IMG/VR virus record: IMGVR_UViG_3300031578_000185
Coordinates: 1 to 34,624 of that record
DNA: 34,624 nucleotides
Origin: a virus
Direction: 5' to 3' (one strand)
A program made the translations under genes and the position numbers. Within the stretch, counting starts at the first letter, position 1. Each line of letters starts with the position of its first letter. Of this stretch, positions 1-6,141 are shown one piece after another. The notes beneath the pieces were generated by a model. It ran no database searches. It was not told the origin of the DNA and worked only from the letters and a program-made list of their open reading frames with translations.

Positions 1-507
1 GGCATTGAAACCGGCAAGTATGTTGATGATTTAGCCGGCGTTGGCACGCTGGCTCACGCTATGGTTTTCGCCCATCTAAACAACTCGAAATTAAATACTG
101 ACGACTACTCTAAAAATGATATTGATCGTGCGGAAAATGCGATGATTTCTTTTTTAGAGTGGGCTAAAGATAAAAAAATTAAAGTAATTTTATCGGAAAC
201 TCCATTGGTTAGCGAAGTAAATCAGTTTGGCGGCACGCCTGACTTATACTGCGAGATAAACGGCGAAAAACTTTTGATAGATTTTAAGACCGGCAAGGCA
301 ATTTACGATGAGCATTTTTTACAAGTATCGGCCTATAAAATGTTATTGGAAGAAAACGGACATAAAGTTGATAAAGCAATCATTGTGAGAATTGGCCGTG
401 ATGAAACAGAGGGTTTTGAGACACGGATGATAACTAATTTCAAAACTCACGAGGATATTTTCAAACATCTATTAGCAATATATCAACTTAAAAAGGAGGC
501 GAGATGA
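1..507 (+). CDS. PD-(D/E)XK nuclease, RecB/Cas4-like exonuclease (5' truncated by window edge)
   Basis: The reading frame is open from base 1, so the true start lies outside the window; the first ATG (61) is internal. Visible RecB-family motifs in order: GTLAHAMV near the N-terminal end of the visible part, SETPL, GGTPDLYC (catalytic Asp), LLIDFKTGK (D-x-K active site) and QVSAYK (the Q-x-x-x-Y motif). This family makes metal-dependent exonucleases; in phages such proteins usually act in recombination or DNA processing beside an ssDNA-binding protein. Its stop overlaps the next gene start (ATGA), so the two are probably translationally coupled. The fold is well supported; the exact role is inferred. 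Confidence 0.85.
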   Translation, partial: GIETGKYVDDLAGVGTLAHAMVFAHLNNSKLNTDDYSKNDIDRAENAMISFLEWAKDKKIKVILSETPLVSEVNQFGGTPDLYCEINGEKLLIDFKTGKAIYDEHFLQVSAYKMLLEENGHKVDKAIIVRIGRDETEGFETRMITNFKTHEDIFKHLLAIYQLKKEAR

Positions 508-1037
508 CTTACAAAGCGACTAATGTAACTAAATTAAAAGACCGACAATCCGATTATGGCCCAATGATTGACTATATGCTCGTCTTTGAAAGTGGTGAGG
601 CGGCTCAACTATCGCAGAAAGCTACCACACCCGCCCCAAAAGTAGGCGATGTTTTAGAGGGGACTATTGAGCAGTCTAATTTTGGTCCAAAGTTTAAGAA
701 AGCAAAACCTGCCTTTGGCGGTAATGGCAAACAAGACCCCGAAACTTCTAAACAAATTATCCGCCAAAACTCTCTTACTAATGCCGTCAATTATTGCACC
801 GCCAAAGCAAATTTAATGGATAAAAAAGAAGCCCTTAAATTCTTAACCGGTAAGGAAATTATCCAAGTAGCAACCTACTTTGCTAAGTATTCTGAAGGCC
901 ATATTACGGTAGTTACAGAAAGTAAACAAACGGCCGTCAAACAAGTAGAAACTGATGACGAAGACCCATCTGATCCGAATAGCGACCCAACTGATAAAGA
1001 AATAGATATGAATGAGGTTTTTCCGCCGGAAGAATAA
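504..1037 (+). CDS. Putative OB-fold single-stranded DNA-binding protein
   Basis: 177 aa. The N-terminal half (about residues 1-65) looks like a small beta-barrel, with KVGDVLEGTIEQSNFGPKFKKAKP resembling the OB strands of phage ssDNA-binding proteins. A middle helix-rich part (DPETSKQIIRQNSLTNAVNY, about 80-100) resembles the segment found in phage SSB-like proteins. The C-terminal tail (about 145-177) is strongly acidic and ends EVFPPEE, as in SSB tails that recruit partners. It overlaps the upstream nuclease gene by 4 bases, and nuclease plus SSB is a common phage recombination pair. No diagnostic catalytic motif exists, so the assignment rests on composition, pattern and context. Confidence 0.55.
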   Translation: MTYKATNVTKLKDRQSDYGPMIDYMLVFESGEAAQLSQKATTPAPKVGDVLEGTIEQSNFGPKFKKAKPAFGGNGKQDPETSKQIIRQNSLTNAVNYCTAKANLMDKKEALKFLTGKEIIQVATYFAKYSEGHITVVTESKQTAVKQVETDDEDPSDPNSDPTDKEIDMNEVFPPEE

Positions 1038-1056
1038 TAACTAAAAAGGAGTGGGG

Positions 1057-1299
1057 ATGAACCAAAAACAACGCATACTCAAACTTCTAAACGATGGCAA
1101 CTGGCACTCAACTATCGAGCTACAAAAAATATGTTGGAGATATTCAGCAAGACTTTGGGATTTGCGTGAAGATGGTTATGTCTTTGATAAAAGACCAGCT
1201 ACCGGCTACGAAGGGCAAATAGAAGAGTGGAAGTTAGTTGATGTCGTGCCAAATAATAAATCACAAGAATTTGGCGAAGTGATAACCGCTAATAATTAA
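1057..1299 (+). CDS. Small winged-helix/HTH protein
   Basis: 80 aa from ATG 1057. A GTG six bases earlier (1051) is possible, but the Shine-Dalgarno AAGGAG at 1046-1051 is correctly spaced only for 1057. The pattern QRILKLLNDGNWHSTIELQ-(x)n-SARLWDLREDGY matches the HTH domain seen in many phage proteins (HTH_39-like, where a recognition helix is followed by RxxDLRxxGY). It probably binds DNA; whether as regulator or replication accessory cannot be told. It sits between the SSB-like gene and a second winged-helix gene. Confidence 0.65.
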   Translation: MNQKQRILKLLNDGNWHSTIELQKICWRYSARLWDLREDGYVFDKRPATGYEGQIEEWKLVDVVPNNKSQEFGEVITANN

Positions 1300-1374
1300 G
1301 TTGTTTGCTTGGGTGGGGAGAGTTTGGACCAACTCCTTCTCTCTCCACCTGAGCAAGTAAAAAAGGAGTTGGTG

Positions 1375-1698
1375 ATGAACAACACCTGGATAAAAAGTTA
1401 CCGGAAGACACTTGACAACGAAATTTACAAACACAATCCGACAGCTTGGCGTGTATTCTTTCACTTACTATTACTTGTCAATAGAAAAACTGGCAAGCGA
1501 GATATTGGCCGATTCCAATTAGCACGTGAGTTAGGAATTAAACCAACAACAGCATACTACTCTCTACTGAAATTAAAAAAAGCCCAAATGATTGACATCA
1601 AAAGTAACAACAGATTTAGCACGATTTATATCTGTAACTGGCATAAATACCAATCTAATAATAACACCCCCATTGACAACAAACTGACAACAAACTGA
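1375..1698 (+). CDS. Winged-helix protein, likely N-terminal part of a phage replication initiator; ends at an in-frame TGA inside a tandem repeat
   Basis: 107 aa from ATG 1375, chosen because AAGGAG at 1363-1368 is well spaced; a TTG at 1309 has no comparable site. WRVFFHLLLLVNRKTG, RFQLARELGIKPTTAYYSLLKLKKAQMI and the beta-wing NRFSTIYICNWHKYQ form a winged helix like the N-terminal domain of phage replication proteins (DnaD/RepN type). The Asn/Thr/Gln-rich linker that follows is typical of those proteins, but here it meets a TGA at 1696-1698 inside three copies of an 11-bp repeat. The same frame stays open for 49 more codons (to 1848) and reads as a charged helical continuation. The gene may therefore be interrupted, or the product may truly end here. 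Confidence 0.7.
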   Translation: MNNTWIKSYRKTLDNEIYKHNPTAWRVFFHLLLLVNRKTGKRDIGRFQLARELGIKPTTAYYSLLKLKKAQMIDIKSNNRFSTIYICNWHKYQSNNNTPIDNKLTTN

Positions 1699-1708
1699 CA
1701 ACAAACTG
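1676..1708 (+). repeat. Three tandem copies of an 11-bp repeat (ACAACAAACTG)
   Basis: Perfect copies lie at 1676-1686, 1687-1697 and 1698-1708, with a partial fourth beginning at 1709. Because 11 is not a multiple of 3, each copy is read in a different frame, and the junction of copies 2 and 3 creates the in-frame TGA. Such a tract is prone to replication slippage and can also be collapsed or expanded during assembly. Confidence 0.9.
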
Positions 1709-1848
1709 ACACTAAACAAGAATTAAGAATTAAGAATAAAGAAGAAGAGTATATATCTTTAGTTGGTTCTGAAAAGCAAGAGCGCCTTAAAAAGTTAGAA
1801 AAAGAGAAAAATAAACTAATAAAGGAGAAACAATGGAAATCCCCTTAA
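1699..1848 (+). other. Open in-frame continuation after the TGA of the winged-helix gene
   Basis: In the frame of the preceding gene, 49 codons without a stop encode a Gln/Lys/Glu-rich, probably coiled-coil segment and end at TAA 1846-1848. It overlaps the next start (1833) by 16 bases, as functional neighbouring genes here often do. There is no good start codon or separate ribosome site for it. It could be the 3' part of a broken gene, a readthrough extension, or untranslated leader of the next gene. Confidence 0.45.
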
Positions 1849-2144
1849 TGCACGACGGCACACCTCTTTATAGGTTGGTTGAGGTAAATGGAAGAAAGTA
1901 TTGTGACCACCGCGTCTTTGGCTTAATAGATGGTCAATGGTTAAACGATCACGGAGTAAAGGCCAGCGATGACTCTATCCCATCTAAAACTATAACGAAT
2001 GATAAAGGTCGGACAAAGGCAGTTCCAAATGATCAATTTATGGAAGGCGAAAGGAAATATCGTGATAGAAATAATCCCTATTATCAGCAGGACAAAGAAG
2101 CTATGGATGCTTTAGTGGGGAGTGTAAAAGAAATTGGGATATAA
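1833..2144 (+). CDS. Hypothetical protein
   Basis: 103 aa, preceded by AAAGGAG about 8 bases before ATG 1833. Not recognised. The N-terminal part has a repeated strand pattern (PLYRLVEVNGRKYCDHRVFG, GQWLNDHGV), and the C-terminal half is rich in Asp, Lys and Tyr. No membrane segment. It lies between a replication-type gene and a small HNH gene, so a DNA-metabolism accessory role is possible but unsupported. Confidence 0.6.
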   Translation: MEIPLMHDGTPLYRLVEVNGRKYCDHRVFGLIDGQWLNDHGVKASDDSIPSKTITNDKGRTKAVPNDQFMEGERKYRDRNNPYYQQDKEAMDALVGSVKEIGI

Positions 2145-2169
2145 AAGATAAATATAAGTTAGGAGGGAA

Positions 2170-2490
2170 ATGACCGATAAAGAGTGGCGATTAGAAGTCT
2201 TAGGTGGAGGGTGGAGTTGCGAGATATGCGGAGTATCTTCCACTGGAGCATATTTTCATCCCCATCACTACATCCACAAATCCCAGAGTAAAGAGTTGAG
2301 AATGAACATCCGTAATGGCGTGAGGTTATGTAGATTGTGCCACGATAAAGTCCATCAAGCAAGCAAGAAAGATGAAAATAGTAAGTTGATCGCTGGTAAA
2401 GAATGGTTTGCCAATGAGTTTCAGAGAATCAGACCAGGGGATAAAAGCGTGTGTGATGAAATTTTGCAAAAAGAAAGAGAAATTAAATGA
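2170..2490 (+). CDS. Small HNH-superfamily protein
   Basis: 106 aa, with AGGAGG at 2161-2166 giving a strong ribosome site. C17-x-x-C20, H32-H33 followed by KSQS, N49 and LCRLCHDKVH (C54, C57, H58, H62) form the HNH pattern: two zinc CxxC knuckles around the catalytic His and an Asn. It lacks the NUMOD3 repeats of the homing-type HNH genes elsewhere in the window and sits in the replication region. It is more likely a resident phage nuclease (NinG-like or packaging/recombination HNH) than a mobile gene. Confidence 0.7.
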   Translation: MTDKEWRLEVLGGGWSCEICGVSSTGAYFHPHHYIHKSQSKELRMNIRNGVRLCRLCHDKVHQASKKDENSKLIAGKEWFANEFQRIRPGDKSVCDEILQKEREIK

Positions 2491-2618
2491 ACGGCAAAAA
2501 GGCTCGCAAATTACGCAGTATGTCCAAGAGTCGTAAAGAATACCGCCAATTAAAAAAGAAATATAGGCAAGACCCGAAGTTTAGGAGGGAATTATGGGAT
2601 TCTGGCAAACAATCATAG
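2487..2618 (+). CDS. Very small basic protein
   Basis: 43 aa, ATG overlapping the stop of the HNH gene (ATGA). About 40% of residues are Lys or Arg (MNGKKARKLRSMSKSRKEYRQ...), suggesting nucleic-acid binding. The Shine-Dalgarno of the next gene (AGGAGG, 2583-2588) lies inside it. No family recognised. Confidence 0.5.
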   Translation: MNGKKARKLRSMSKSRKEYRQLKKKYRQDPKFRRELWDSGKQS

Positions 2619-2665
2619 TCACAGCAATAGTTTTAGGGATAGTATATTTAACGAAAGGAATGTAA
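2594..2665 (+). CDS. Single-span membrane micropeptide
   Basis: 23 aa starting at ATG 2594 with AGGAGG six bases upstream. The sequence MGFWQTIIVTAIVLGIVYLTKGM is almost one transmembrane helix with a short Lys-containing tail. It overlaps the preceding basic ORF by 25 bases and its TAA shares one base with the next ATG (2665). Size and context fit a phage membrane micropeptide; function unknown. Confidence 0.5.
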   Translation: MGFWQTIIVTAIVLGIVYLTKGM

Positions 2666-3054
2666 TGATTCAAAAATTAGACCTTTTAGAAAAAGACGGC
2701 GAAGATAAGGGGATGGCAAAGTGTTATGGAGAGATTTGGAATAAAGTCCAAGAGTTAATAGACTGGGCGAATAAAGATGACTCAAGACTTAAGGAAATGG
2801 TAAAAGTCGTTGGAAATCATATTTTGATTAATCCCGAAGAAGAATCTCAAAAGGAATTTAAAGTGCCTACTGAAGGTTATTATGAAGTCTGTCGTGATGG
2901 TAAATGTGAAATTAAATTAAGAAAAATTACTGATGTTGATAATGTCTCACCCGAAGAAGTGGCGGAGGAGATATGGACAAAGTATGGAAGATATGGTTTA
3001 AGAGAGGCTATTTCTAAAGTCCTTAAAAACTATAAGATTGGGAGGAAGGAATGA
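2665..3054 (+). CDS. Hypothetical protein A1, paralogue of the gene at 3830
   Basis: 129 aa. Segments shared with the 105-aa protein at 3830: LIDWAN (31-36), PEEESQKE (57-64) and the C-terminal block VSPEEVAEEI-x-x-KY...VLKNYxIxRK (94-128). DNA identity runs to more than 20 bases in the middle block, so the duplication is recent. A middle insert (GYYEVCRDGKCEIKL) is absent from the paralogue. The C-terminal block looks like two helices. It is the first gene of a duplicated small-gene cassette. Confidence 0.6.
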   Translation: MIQKLDLLEKDGEDKGMAKCYGEIWNKVQELIDWANKDDSRLKEMVKVVGNHILINPEEESQKEFKVPTEGYYEVCRDGKCEIKLRKITDVDNVSPEEVAEEIWTKYGRYGLREAISKVLKNYKIGRKE

Positions 3055-3272
3055 AAAAGATAAAATGGGAAACAAAAGGTTGGGCTATAATAAATTGGGA
3101 AAAATCGGCGATTATTAATGATGGTGAAGGACAGAAACAGATTTATAGGACAAAGGAATTTGCCGAAGACAGAGCCAAAGAACTTGGATATGGAACAAGT
3201 ATTATTAAGGTAAAAATCGTTTCAGATGGAGAAAACAATGAAAAACATCTCAAGTATTATGGGGGAGTCTAA
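3051..3272 (+). CDS. Hypothetical small protein
   Basis: 73 aa, ATGA overlap with the preceding gene and GGAGG just upstream. Contains two WxxINW-like strands (GWAIINWEKSAIIN) and a helix EFAEDRAKELGYG followed by a strand IIKVKIV, a pattern common in tiny phage proteins that read as a compact alpha/beta fold. Its 3' end overlaps the next gene by 35 bases. Confidence 0.55.
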   Translation: MKKIKWETKGWAIINWEKSAIINDGEGQKQIYRTKEFAEDRAKELGYGTSIIKVKIVSDGENNEKHLKYYGGV

Positions 3273-3513
3273 TGAGAAATTTGGCCCTTTTGGCGTAACA
3301 ACATTTAAAGGAACTTTCGAAAATAAACATTTCCAATCCTTCCTTCGCCACGCCATAGAACAAGCGTTCAAGGAGACGAGAATAGAAGAAGGTGATTATA
3401 AAGCATCTCTTAAAAATAAAAATTTACTGGGGGTTGCTTTTACCGATGGTTGGAATCAGGCGAAAAAGAAACAGGAAGCCAACCAAAGAGCTTTCTTGAA
3501 GGAGGAGGAGTGA
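3238..3513 (+). CDS. Hypothetical protein B1, paralogue of the gene at 4566
   Basis: 91 aa from ATG 3238. A start at 3226 is possible, but the paralogue at 4566 begins at the equivalent Met (MKNISSIM) and GGAG about 6 bases upstream supports 3238. Shared blocks: MKNISSIM (1-8), SFLRHAIEQAFKET and ANQRAFLK near the C-terminus. The second half (GWNQAKKKQEANQRAFL) is helical. Not recognised beyond the pair. Confidence 0.6.
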   Translation: MKNISSIMGESNEKFGPFGVTTFKGTFENKHFQSFLRHAIEQAFKETRIEEGDYKASLKNKNLLGVAFTDGWNQAKKKQEANQRAFLKEEE

Positions 3514-3698
3514 GTAAGAATTTAAAAGAAGTTTATAAGTTTCAATGTCAAATTAGCGGATGTAAAAAAGATGCTACTTGGATAACTAAAGATAATTTTG
3601 ATATTAGGTGCTGTTGTGATGGACATAAAGAAGAATTAGAAAAAGAAATAGAAAAAGAATCCTCCCCCACCTCAAGCACGGAAGGACAAAATGATTAA
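3510..3698 (+). CDS. Small Cys-rich protein (probable zinc ribbon)
   Basis: 62 aa from GTG 3510, overlapping the upstream stop (GTGA) with GGAGGAGG directly before it; an ATG at 3450 lacks a ribosome site. C-x-x-x-x-x-C (QCQISGCKKDATW) and RCCCDGH look like one zinc site. The last residues SPTSSTEGQND are encoded by the 25-bp repeat that recurs at 5090, where the same tail ends another ORF. Confidence 0.55.
   Translation: MSKNLKEVYKFQCQISGCKKDATWITKDNFDIRCCCDGHKEELEKEIEKESSPTSSTEGQND
3662..3686 (+). repeat. 25-bp direct repeat, copy 1
   Basis: Identical to 5090-5114 (begins CTCCCCCACCTCAAG, ends CGGAAGGA). Both copies end an ORF with the peptide SPTSSTEG in the same frame and provide the GGAAGGA Shine-Dalgarno of the next gene. 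They mark the ends of the two copies of the duplicated cassette. Confidence 0.9.
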
Positions 3699-3849
3699 AC
3701 TACAATTCAAAAATCATAAATTAGCAAACCTTTTCGAGCATCTTTCACCTATCTTACACAAATTACACATCGGGTGTATCAGAACCGCTTATAAAGATAT
3801 TTATTATTATGGATTTTATTGGAGGATAAATGATTATAAAATTATCTAA
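3691..3849 (+). CDS. Hypothetical very small protein
   Basis: 52 aa, ATG 3691 with GGAAGGA about 4 bases upstream. Aromatic- and His-rich (FEHLSPILHKLHIG, DIYYYGFYW), no clear membrane helix. It overlaps the previous gene by 8 bases and the next by 20, so it fits the tiling of this region. Not recognised. Confidence 0.4.
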   Translation: MIKLQFKNHKLANLFEHLSPILHKLHIGCIRTAYKDIYYYGFYWRINDYKII

Positions 3850-4147
3850 CGACAGGGGCGTAGAATTAAGTTCAATAAGAAGTGGTCAACGAGAACTTTT
3901 AAGGGAATATCGTAATAAACTCAATGAACTGATTGACTGGGCGAATAATCATCAAGTAGAATTTGAAGAAACCTTTAATCCCATCCCCGAAGAAGAATCT
4001 CAAAAGGAAGACCATATTCGTGATGTCAAGGAAATGGTCTCCCCCGAACAAGTGGCGGAGGAGATACAAGGAAAATACCGTGATTATACAACGGTCAAGG
4101 CAACTGCTTTAGAAGTCCTTAAAAACTATGAGATTAGGCGTAAATAA
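3830..4147 (+). CDS. Hypothetical protein A2, paralogue of the gene at 2665
   Basis: 105 aa, GGAGG 6-7 bases before ATG 3830. Shares LIDWANN (34-40), PEEESQKE (53-60) and VSPEQVAEEI...VLKNYEIRRK (70-105) with A1, but has a different N-terminus and lacks the Cys-containing insert. Part of the second copy of the duplicated cassette. Function unknown. Confidence 0.6.
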   Translation: MIIKLSNDRGVELSSIRSGQRELLREYRNKLNELIDWANNHQVEFEETFNPIPEEESQKEDHIRDVKEMVSPEQVAEEIQGKYRDYTTVKATALEVLKNYEIRRK

Positions 4148-4150
4148 CAA

Positions 4151-4253
4151 TTACTGCCTCTATTGGTGGAGATGTAGGAGTGGTTAGCGAAACTCGCAAA
4201 GACCACAATACAAAAATGGGTTTCGTCCTGTCTCCACCAATTAGGGGCGGTAA
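4151..4253 (+). ncRNA. Candidate structured RNA: 22-bp long-range stem enclosing smaller hairpins
   Basis: 4151-4172 pairs with 4231-4253 over 22 base pairs, counting a few G-U pairs and one bulged base. The inner 11 bp (ATTGGTGGAGA with TCTCCACCAAT) are perfect. The 58-base interior has a bulged hairpin: GTGGT 4180-4184 with ACCAC 4202-4206, inside it GCGA 4187-4190 with TCGC 4194-4197, plus AGGA/TCCT at 4176-4179 and 4226-4229. It fills the gap between two small genes with no convincing ORF. There is no T-run, so it is not a simple terminator. It may be a small RNA, an mRNA processing site or a leader of the 4268 gene. Confidence 0.55.
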
Positions 4254-4267
4254 ATAGAAAGGAAGAG

Positions 4268-4546
4268 ATGAAAATAATAATAGAGAATATAGCAATACCG
4301 ATTGGAGAAATTGACCAGAAAAAATTTGAAGCACCTGATTTACTGTCTGCTTTTGATTATTATCCATTTTTCCTTAGACATTCCAAAATTAAGATTAGTC
4401 CCGCACAATACTTAGAAGAAATTTTATCAATAGTTGGAAGTGACGGAGCAACAAGAACAGAGTTATTAAATAAATTCGCCCATTATATAGAGAATTTTCC
4501 AGCAAGATTGGAAGATTATTACAAATTATTTTTAGCCACTAAATAA
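4268..4546 (+). CDS. Hypothetical protein
   Basis: 92 aa, AGGAAGAG upstream of ATG 4268. The sequence is a strand-rich start (MKIIIENIAIPIGEI) followed by helices (LSAFDYYPFFLRHSKI, YLEEILSIVGSDGATRTELLNKFAHYIENF). It lies directly after the structured element. No family recognised. Confidence 0.55.
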   Translation: MKIIIENIAIPIGEIDQKKFEAPDLLSAFDYYPFFLRHSKIKISPAQYLEEILSIVGSDGATRTELLNKFAHYIENFPARLEDYYKLFLATK

Positions 4547-4565
4547 AAGACTTAGAAAGGAAGAG

Positions 4566-4823
4566 ATGAAAAACATTTCAAGTATTATGAGAGAGTTTGA
4601 TGAAAGGTGGAAAAGTGTTTTATACCACGATGAATTAGGAAATCAAATTTTTCAAGGATGTTTTGCGAAAGACCTTAAATCCTTCCTCCGCTACGCCATA
4701 GAACAGAGTTTCAAGGAGACAATGCCGAAATATAGAAAAGGTTATTGGGCATACGATTTTAGAGAAGCAATTAAGCAACTCAAAGCCAACCAAAGAGCTT
4801 TCTTGAAAGGAAAGAATGAGTGA
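4566..4823 (+). CDS. Hypothetical protein B2, paralogue of the gene at 3238
   Basis: 85 aa with AGGAAGAG before ATG 4566. MKNISSIM, SFLRYAIEQSFKET and ANQRAFLK match B1, and the first 24 bases of the two genes differ at one position. The centre has diverged (WKSVLYHDELGNQIFQGCF). Second copy of the duplicated cassette. Confidence 0.6.
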   Translation: MKNISSIMREFDERWKSVLYHDELGNQIFQGCFAKDLKSFLRYAIEQSFKETMPKYRKGYWAYDFREAIKQLKANQRAFLKGKNE

Positions 4824-4983
4824 TACAATTACAAGACAATGTGATGATTGCGGTAAGGACTATGATTTTTTGCCAGATGCCAGTGATTCTAAATTATGTG
4901 AAGAATGCCGAGAAGAACAACATCAGCAATATCCTTTAGGTGATGGAGTAACTGAACCTTATGAGATAGAGGAGGAGAAGTGA
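4816..4983 (+). CDS. Small zinc-ribbon protein
   Basis: 55 aa, overlapping the preceding stop by 8 bases, with AAAGGAAAG upstream. Cys pairs CDDC (9, 12) and CEEC (28, 31) make a classic four-Cys zinc ribbon, followed by an acidic tail (EPYEIEEEK). Likely a protein- or nucleic-acid-binding knuckle. Occupies the same cassette position as the Cys-rich gene at 3510. Confidence 0.55.
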   Translation: MSDTITRQCDDCGKDYDFLPDASDSKLCEECREEQHQQYPLGDGVTEPYEIEEEK

Positions 4984-5123
4984 ATTATATGATTTGGGAT
5001 TGGGATTATATGAAAATAAATTATATGAGTTGTTCTGCCCATACTTGTTTAACTCTTGGTATCTATGGAACAGTTAGTATTTGGTTTGACTCCCCCACCT
5101 CAAGCACGGAAGGAGAGAAATGA
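4980..5123 (+). CDS. Very small ORF ending in the duplicated SPTSSTEG tail
   Basis: 47 aa from GTG 4980, overlapping the upstream stop with GGAGGAG just before it; ATG 4989 is an alternative start. Trp/Tyr/Met-rich N-terminus (NYMIWDWDYMKINYM), then SCSAHTC and a tail SPTSSTEGEK encoded by the 25-bp repeat. The shared tail suggests the 3' end was carried with the cassette duplication. Coding status is plausible from the overlaps but not proven. Confidence 0.4.
   Translation: MNYMIWDWDYMKINYMSCSAHTCLTLGIYGTVSIWFDSPTSSTEGEK
5090..5114 (+). repeat. 25-bp direct repeat, copy 2
   Basis: Identical to 3662-3686. It ends the 4980 ORF and supplies the ribosome site for the 5120 gene. Confidence 0.9.
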
Positions 5124-5398
5124 AAACATTACAAGATTATAAAAAAGAATTTACGATTTTCGCTACTGAAGAACATCTTTTACATACAGGCAAACTTGGT
5201 AAAGCCAGAGACTATCATCTAAAAAAGATTACGGAAGCCCAACTATCACTTTTAGAAGAAATGCCGATAGAGAAAACAGGGACTAAATTTTTTCCTCACG
5301 AATTAACTGGTGAAATGGGACAATGGATAGAGGGTTTTAACAAAGCGAAAGATAAAGTTCAAGAGTGGAAGAATAATAAAATTAAGGAACTTAAATGA
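5120..5398 (+). CDS. Hypothetical helical protein
   Basis: 92 aa, GGAAGGAGA upstream of ATG 5120. Almost all helix by composition, with KITEAQLSLLEEM and a C-terminal GFNKAKDKVQEWKNNKIKEL reminiscent of the GWNQAKKKQ end of B1, so it may be a distant member of that group. Its stop overlaps the next gene (ATGA). Confidence 0.55.
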   Translation: MKTLQDYKKEFTIFATEEHLLHTGKLGKARDYHLKKITEAQLSLLEEMPIEKTGTKFFPHELTGEMGQWIEGFNKAKDKVQEWKNNKIKELK

Positions 5399-5673
5399 AC
5401 ATAAAAAAAGAATTAGAGATCTTACAAAGCGACGATAAACTTATGCCTAAAATGTATAGTTTTACAGAAGTACAAAAATTATTAAAGTATCAGGAAGAAG
5501 GTTTCCAATCTCTCCTCACCGCCTCACAGATGGAGATGTTGGAAGAAATAGAAAATTATATGAAAATCAAAAAAGGTAGTCGTATTGATATGAAAGCAGG
5601 TAATGATTTGATTATTATTCCTGCTGAATTTATTGAATCTAAGCAATCACAATTAAAAGAAAGGGAGGAGTAA
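5395..5673 (+). CDS. Hypothetical helical protein
   Basis: 92 aa, ATGA overlap with the preceding gene. FTEVQKLLKYQEEGFQSLLTASQMEMLEEIENYMKI is a long helical stretch, and LTASQMEMLEE resembles TEAQLSLLEEM of the neighbour. C-terminal part IDMKAGNDLIIIPAEFIESKQSQ is more strand-like. Not recognised. Confidence 0.55.
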   Translation: MNIKKELEILQSDDKLMPKMYSFTEVQKLLKYQEEGFQSLLTASQMEMLEEIENYMKIKKGSRIDMKAGNDLIIIPAEFIESKQSQLKEREE

Positions 5674-5931
5674 GTGAACTATTGGAAAATGTGGAACAAA
5701 TTAGAAAAAGAAAGTAAAGAATGGAAGAAAGGAAGCGATAGGCGTTTATTGTGGGATTTTCTTTTATTGATTAGCGAAATCTTAATTCAGCAATTAGAGA
5801 CATCTTCTAATCTTGAAACTTTACTTGTCAAAAAAATGGCGAAACCTAAAAGAAAATTATCGCCTGAACAATTAAGAAAGATGCAAGAAGGTTTAAGAAA
5901 TTATTGGATGGTTAAAGGAGAGATTAAATAA
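5674..5931 (+). CDS. Hypothetical protein with basic C-terminal motif
   Basis: 85 aa from GTG 5674, with GGGAGGAG at 5664-5671. Helical N-terminal two thirds; the end KPKRKLSPEQLRKMQEGLRNYW is a basic helix of a kind often seen at the ends of small phage proteins and may bind nucleic acid. One base separates its first codon from the preceding stop. Confidence 0.55.
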   Translation: MNYWKMWNKLEKESKEWKKGSDRRLLWDFLLLISEILIQQLETSSNLETLLVKKMAKPKRKLSPEQLRKMQEGLRNYWMVKGEIK

Positions 5932-5956
5932 CCCCCAGCCAAATAGAAAGTAGCAA

Positions 5957-6130
5957 ATGAAGAAAAATTATAGAAGTATAAACATAGTGGAGTATTTCAA
6001 GAAAATTGACGGCAAAGTTTATTGGTATTGGAAATTTCAACACGATAAAAAGTGGAATAGACGATTGACGCCTTTTGATGAAATTCCTTATGTAGAAGTT
6101 AATTTTACCCCCATAGAAAAGGAGTATTGA
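5957..6130 (+). CDS. Hypothetical very small protein
   Basis: 57 aa, ATG 5957. Ribosome site weak (GAAAG at 5946-5950). Aromatic-rich strands (VYWYWKFQHDKKWNRRLTPF) suggest a small beta fold. Its last codons carry the first copy of a 20-base repeat that includes the next start codon. Confidence 0.45.
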   Translation: MKKNYRSINIVEYFKKIDGKVYWYWKFQHDKKWNRRLTPFDEIPYVEVNFTPIEKEY

Positions 6131-6141
6131 GATGAAAGTAA
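6122..6141 (+). repeat. 20-bp direct repeat across a gene start, copy 1
   Basis: GAGTATTGAGATGAAAGTAA occurs here and at 6304-6323, each time spanning the start codon of a small gene. Shorter versions (GATGAAAGTAA or ATGAAAGTAA) occur at the starts of the 6542 and 6763 genes. Confidence 0.85.

Noticed and set aside
605-790. Open frame on the minus strand inside the SSB-like gene, and many similar long minus-strand frames elsewhere
   Set aside because: They mirror strong + strand genes, lack ribosome sites and have Phe/Leu/Ser-rich random-looking proteins.
1696-1698. TGA recoded as an amino acid (alternative genetic code of some candidate phyla)
   Set aside because: TGA ends many genes here in overlap with the next start (e.g. 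505-507, 2488-2490, 10006-10008), and intact proteins contain no internal TGA.
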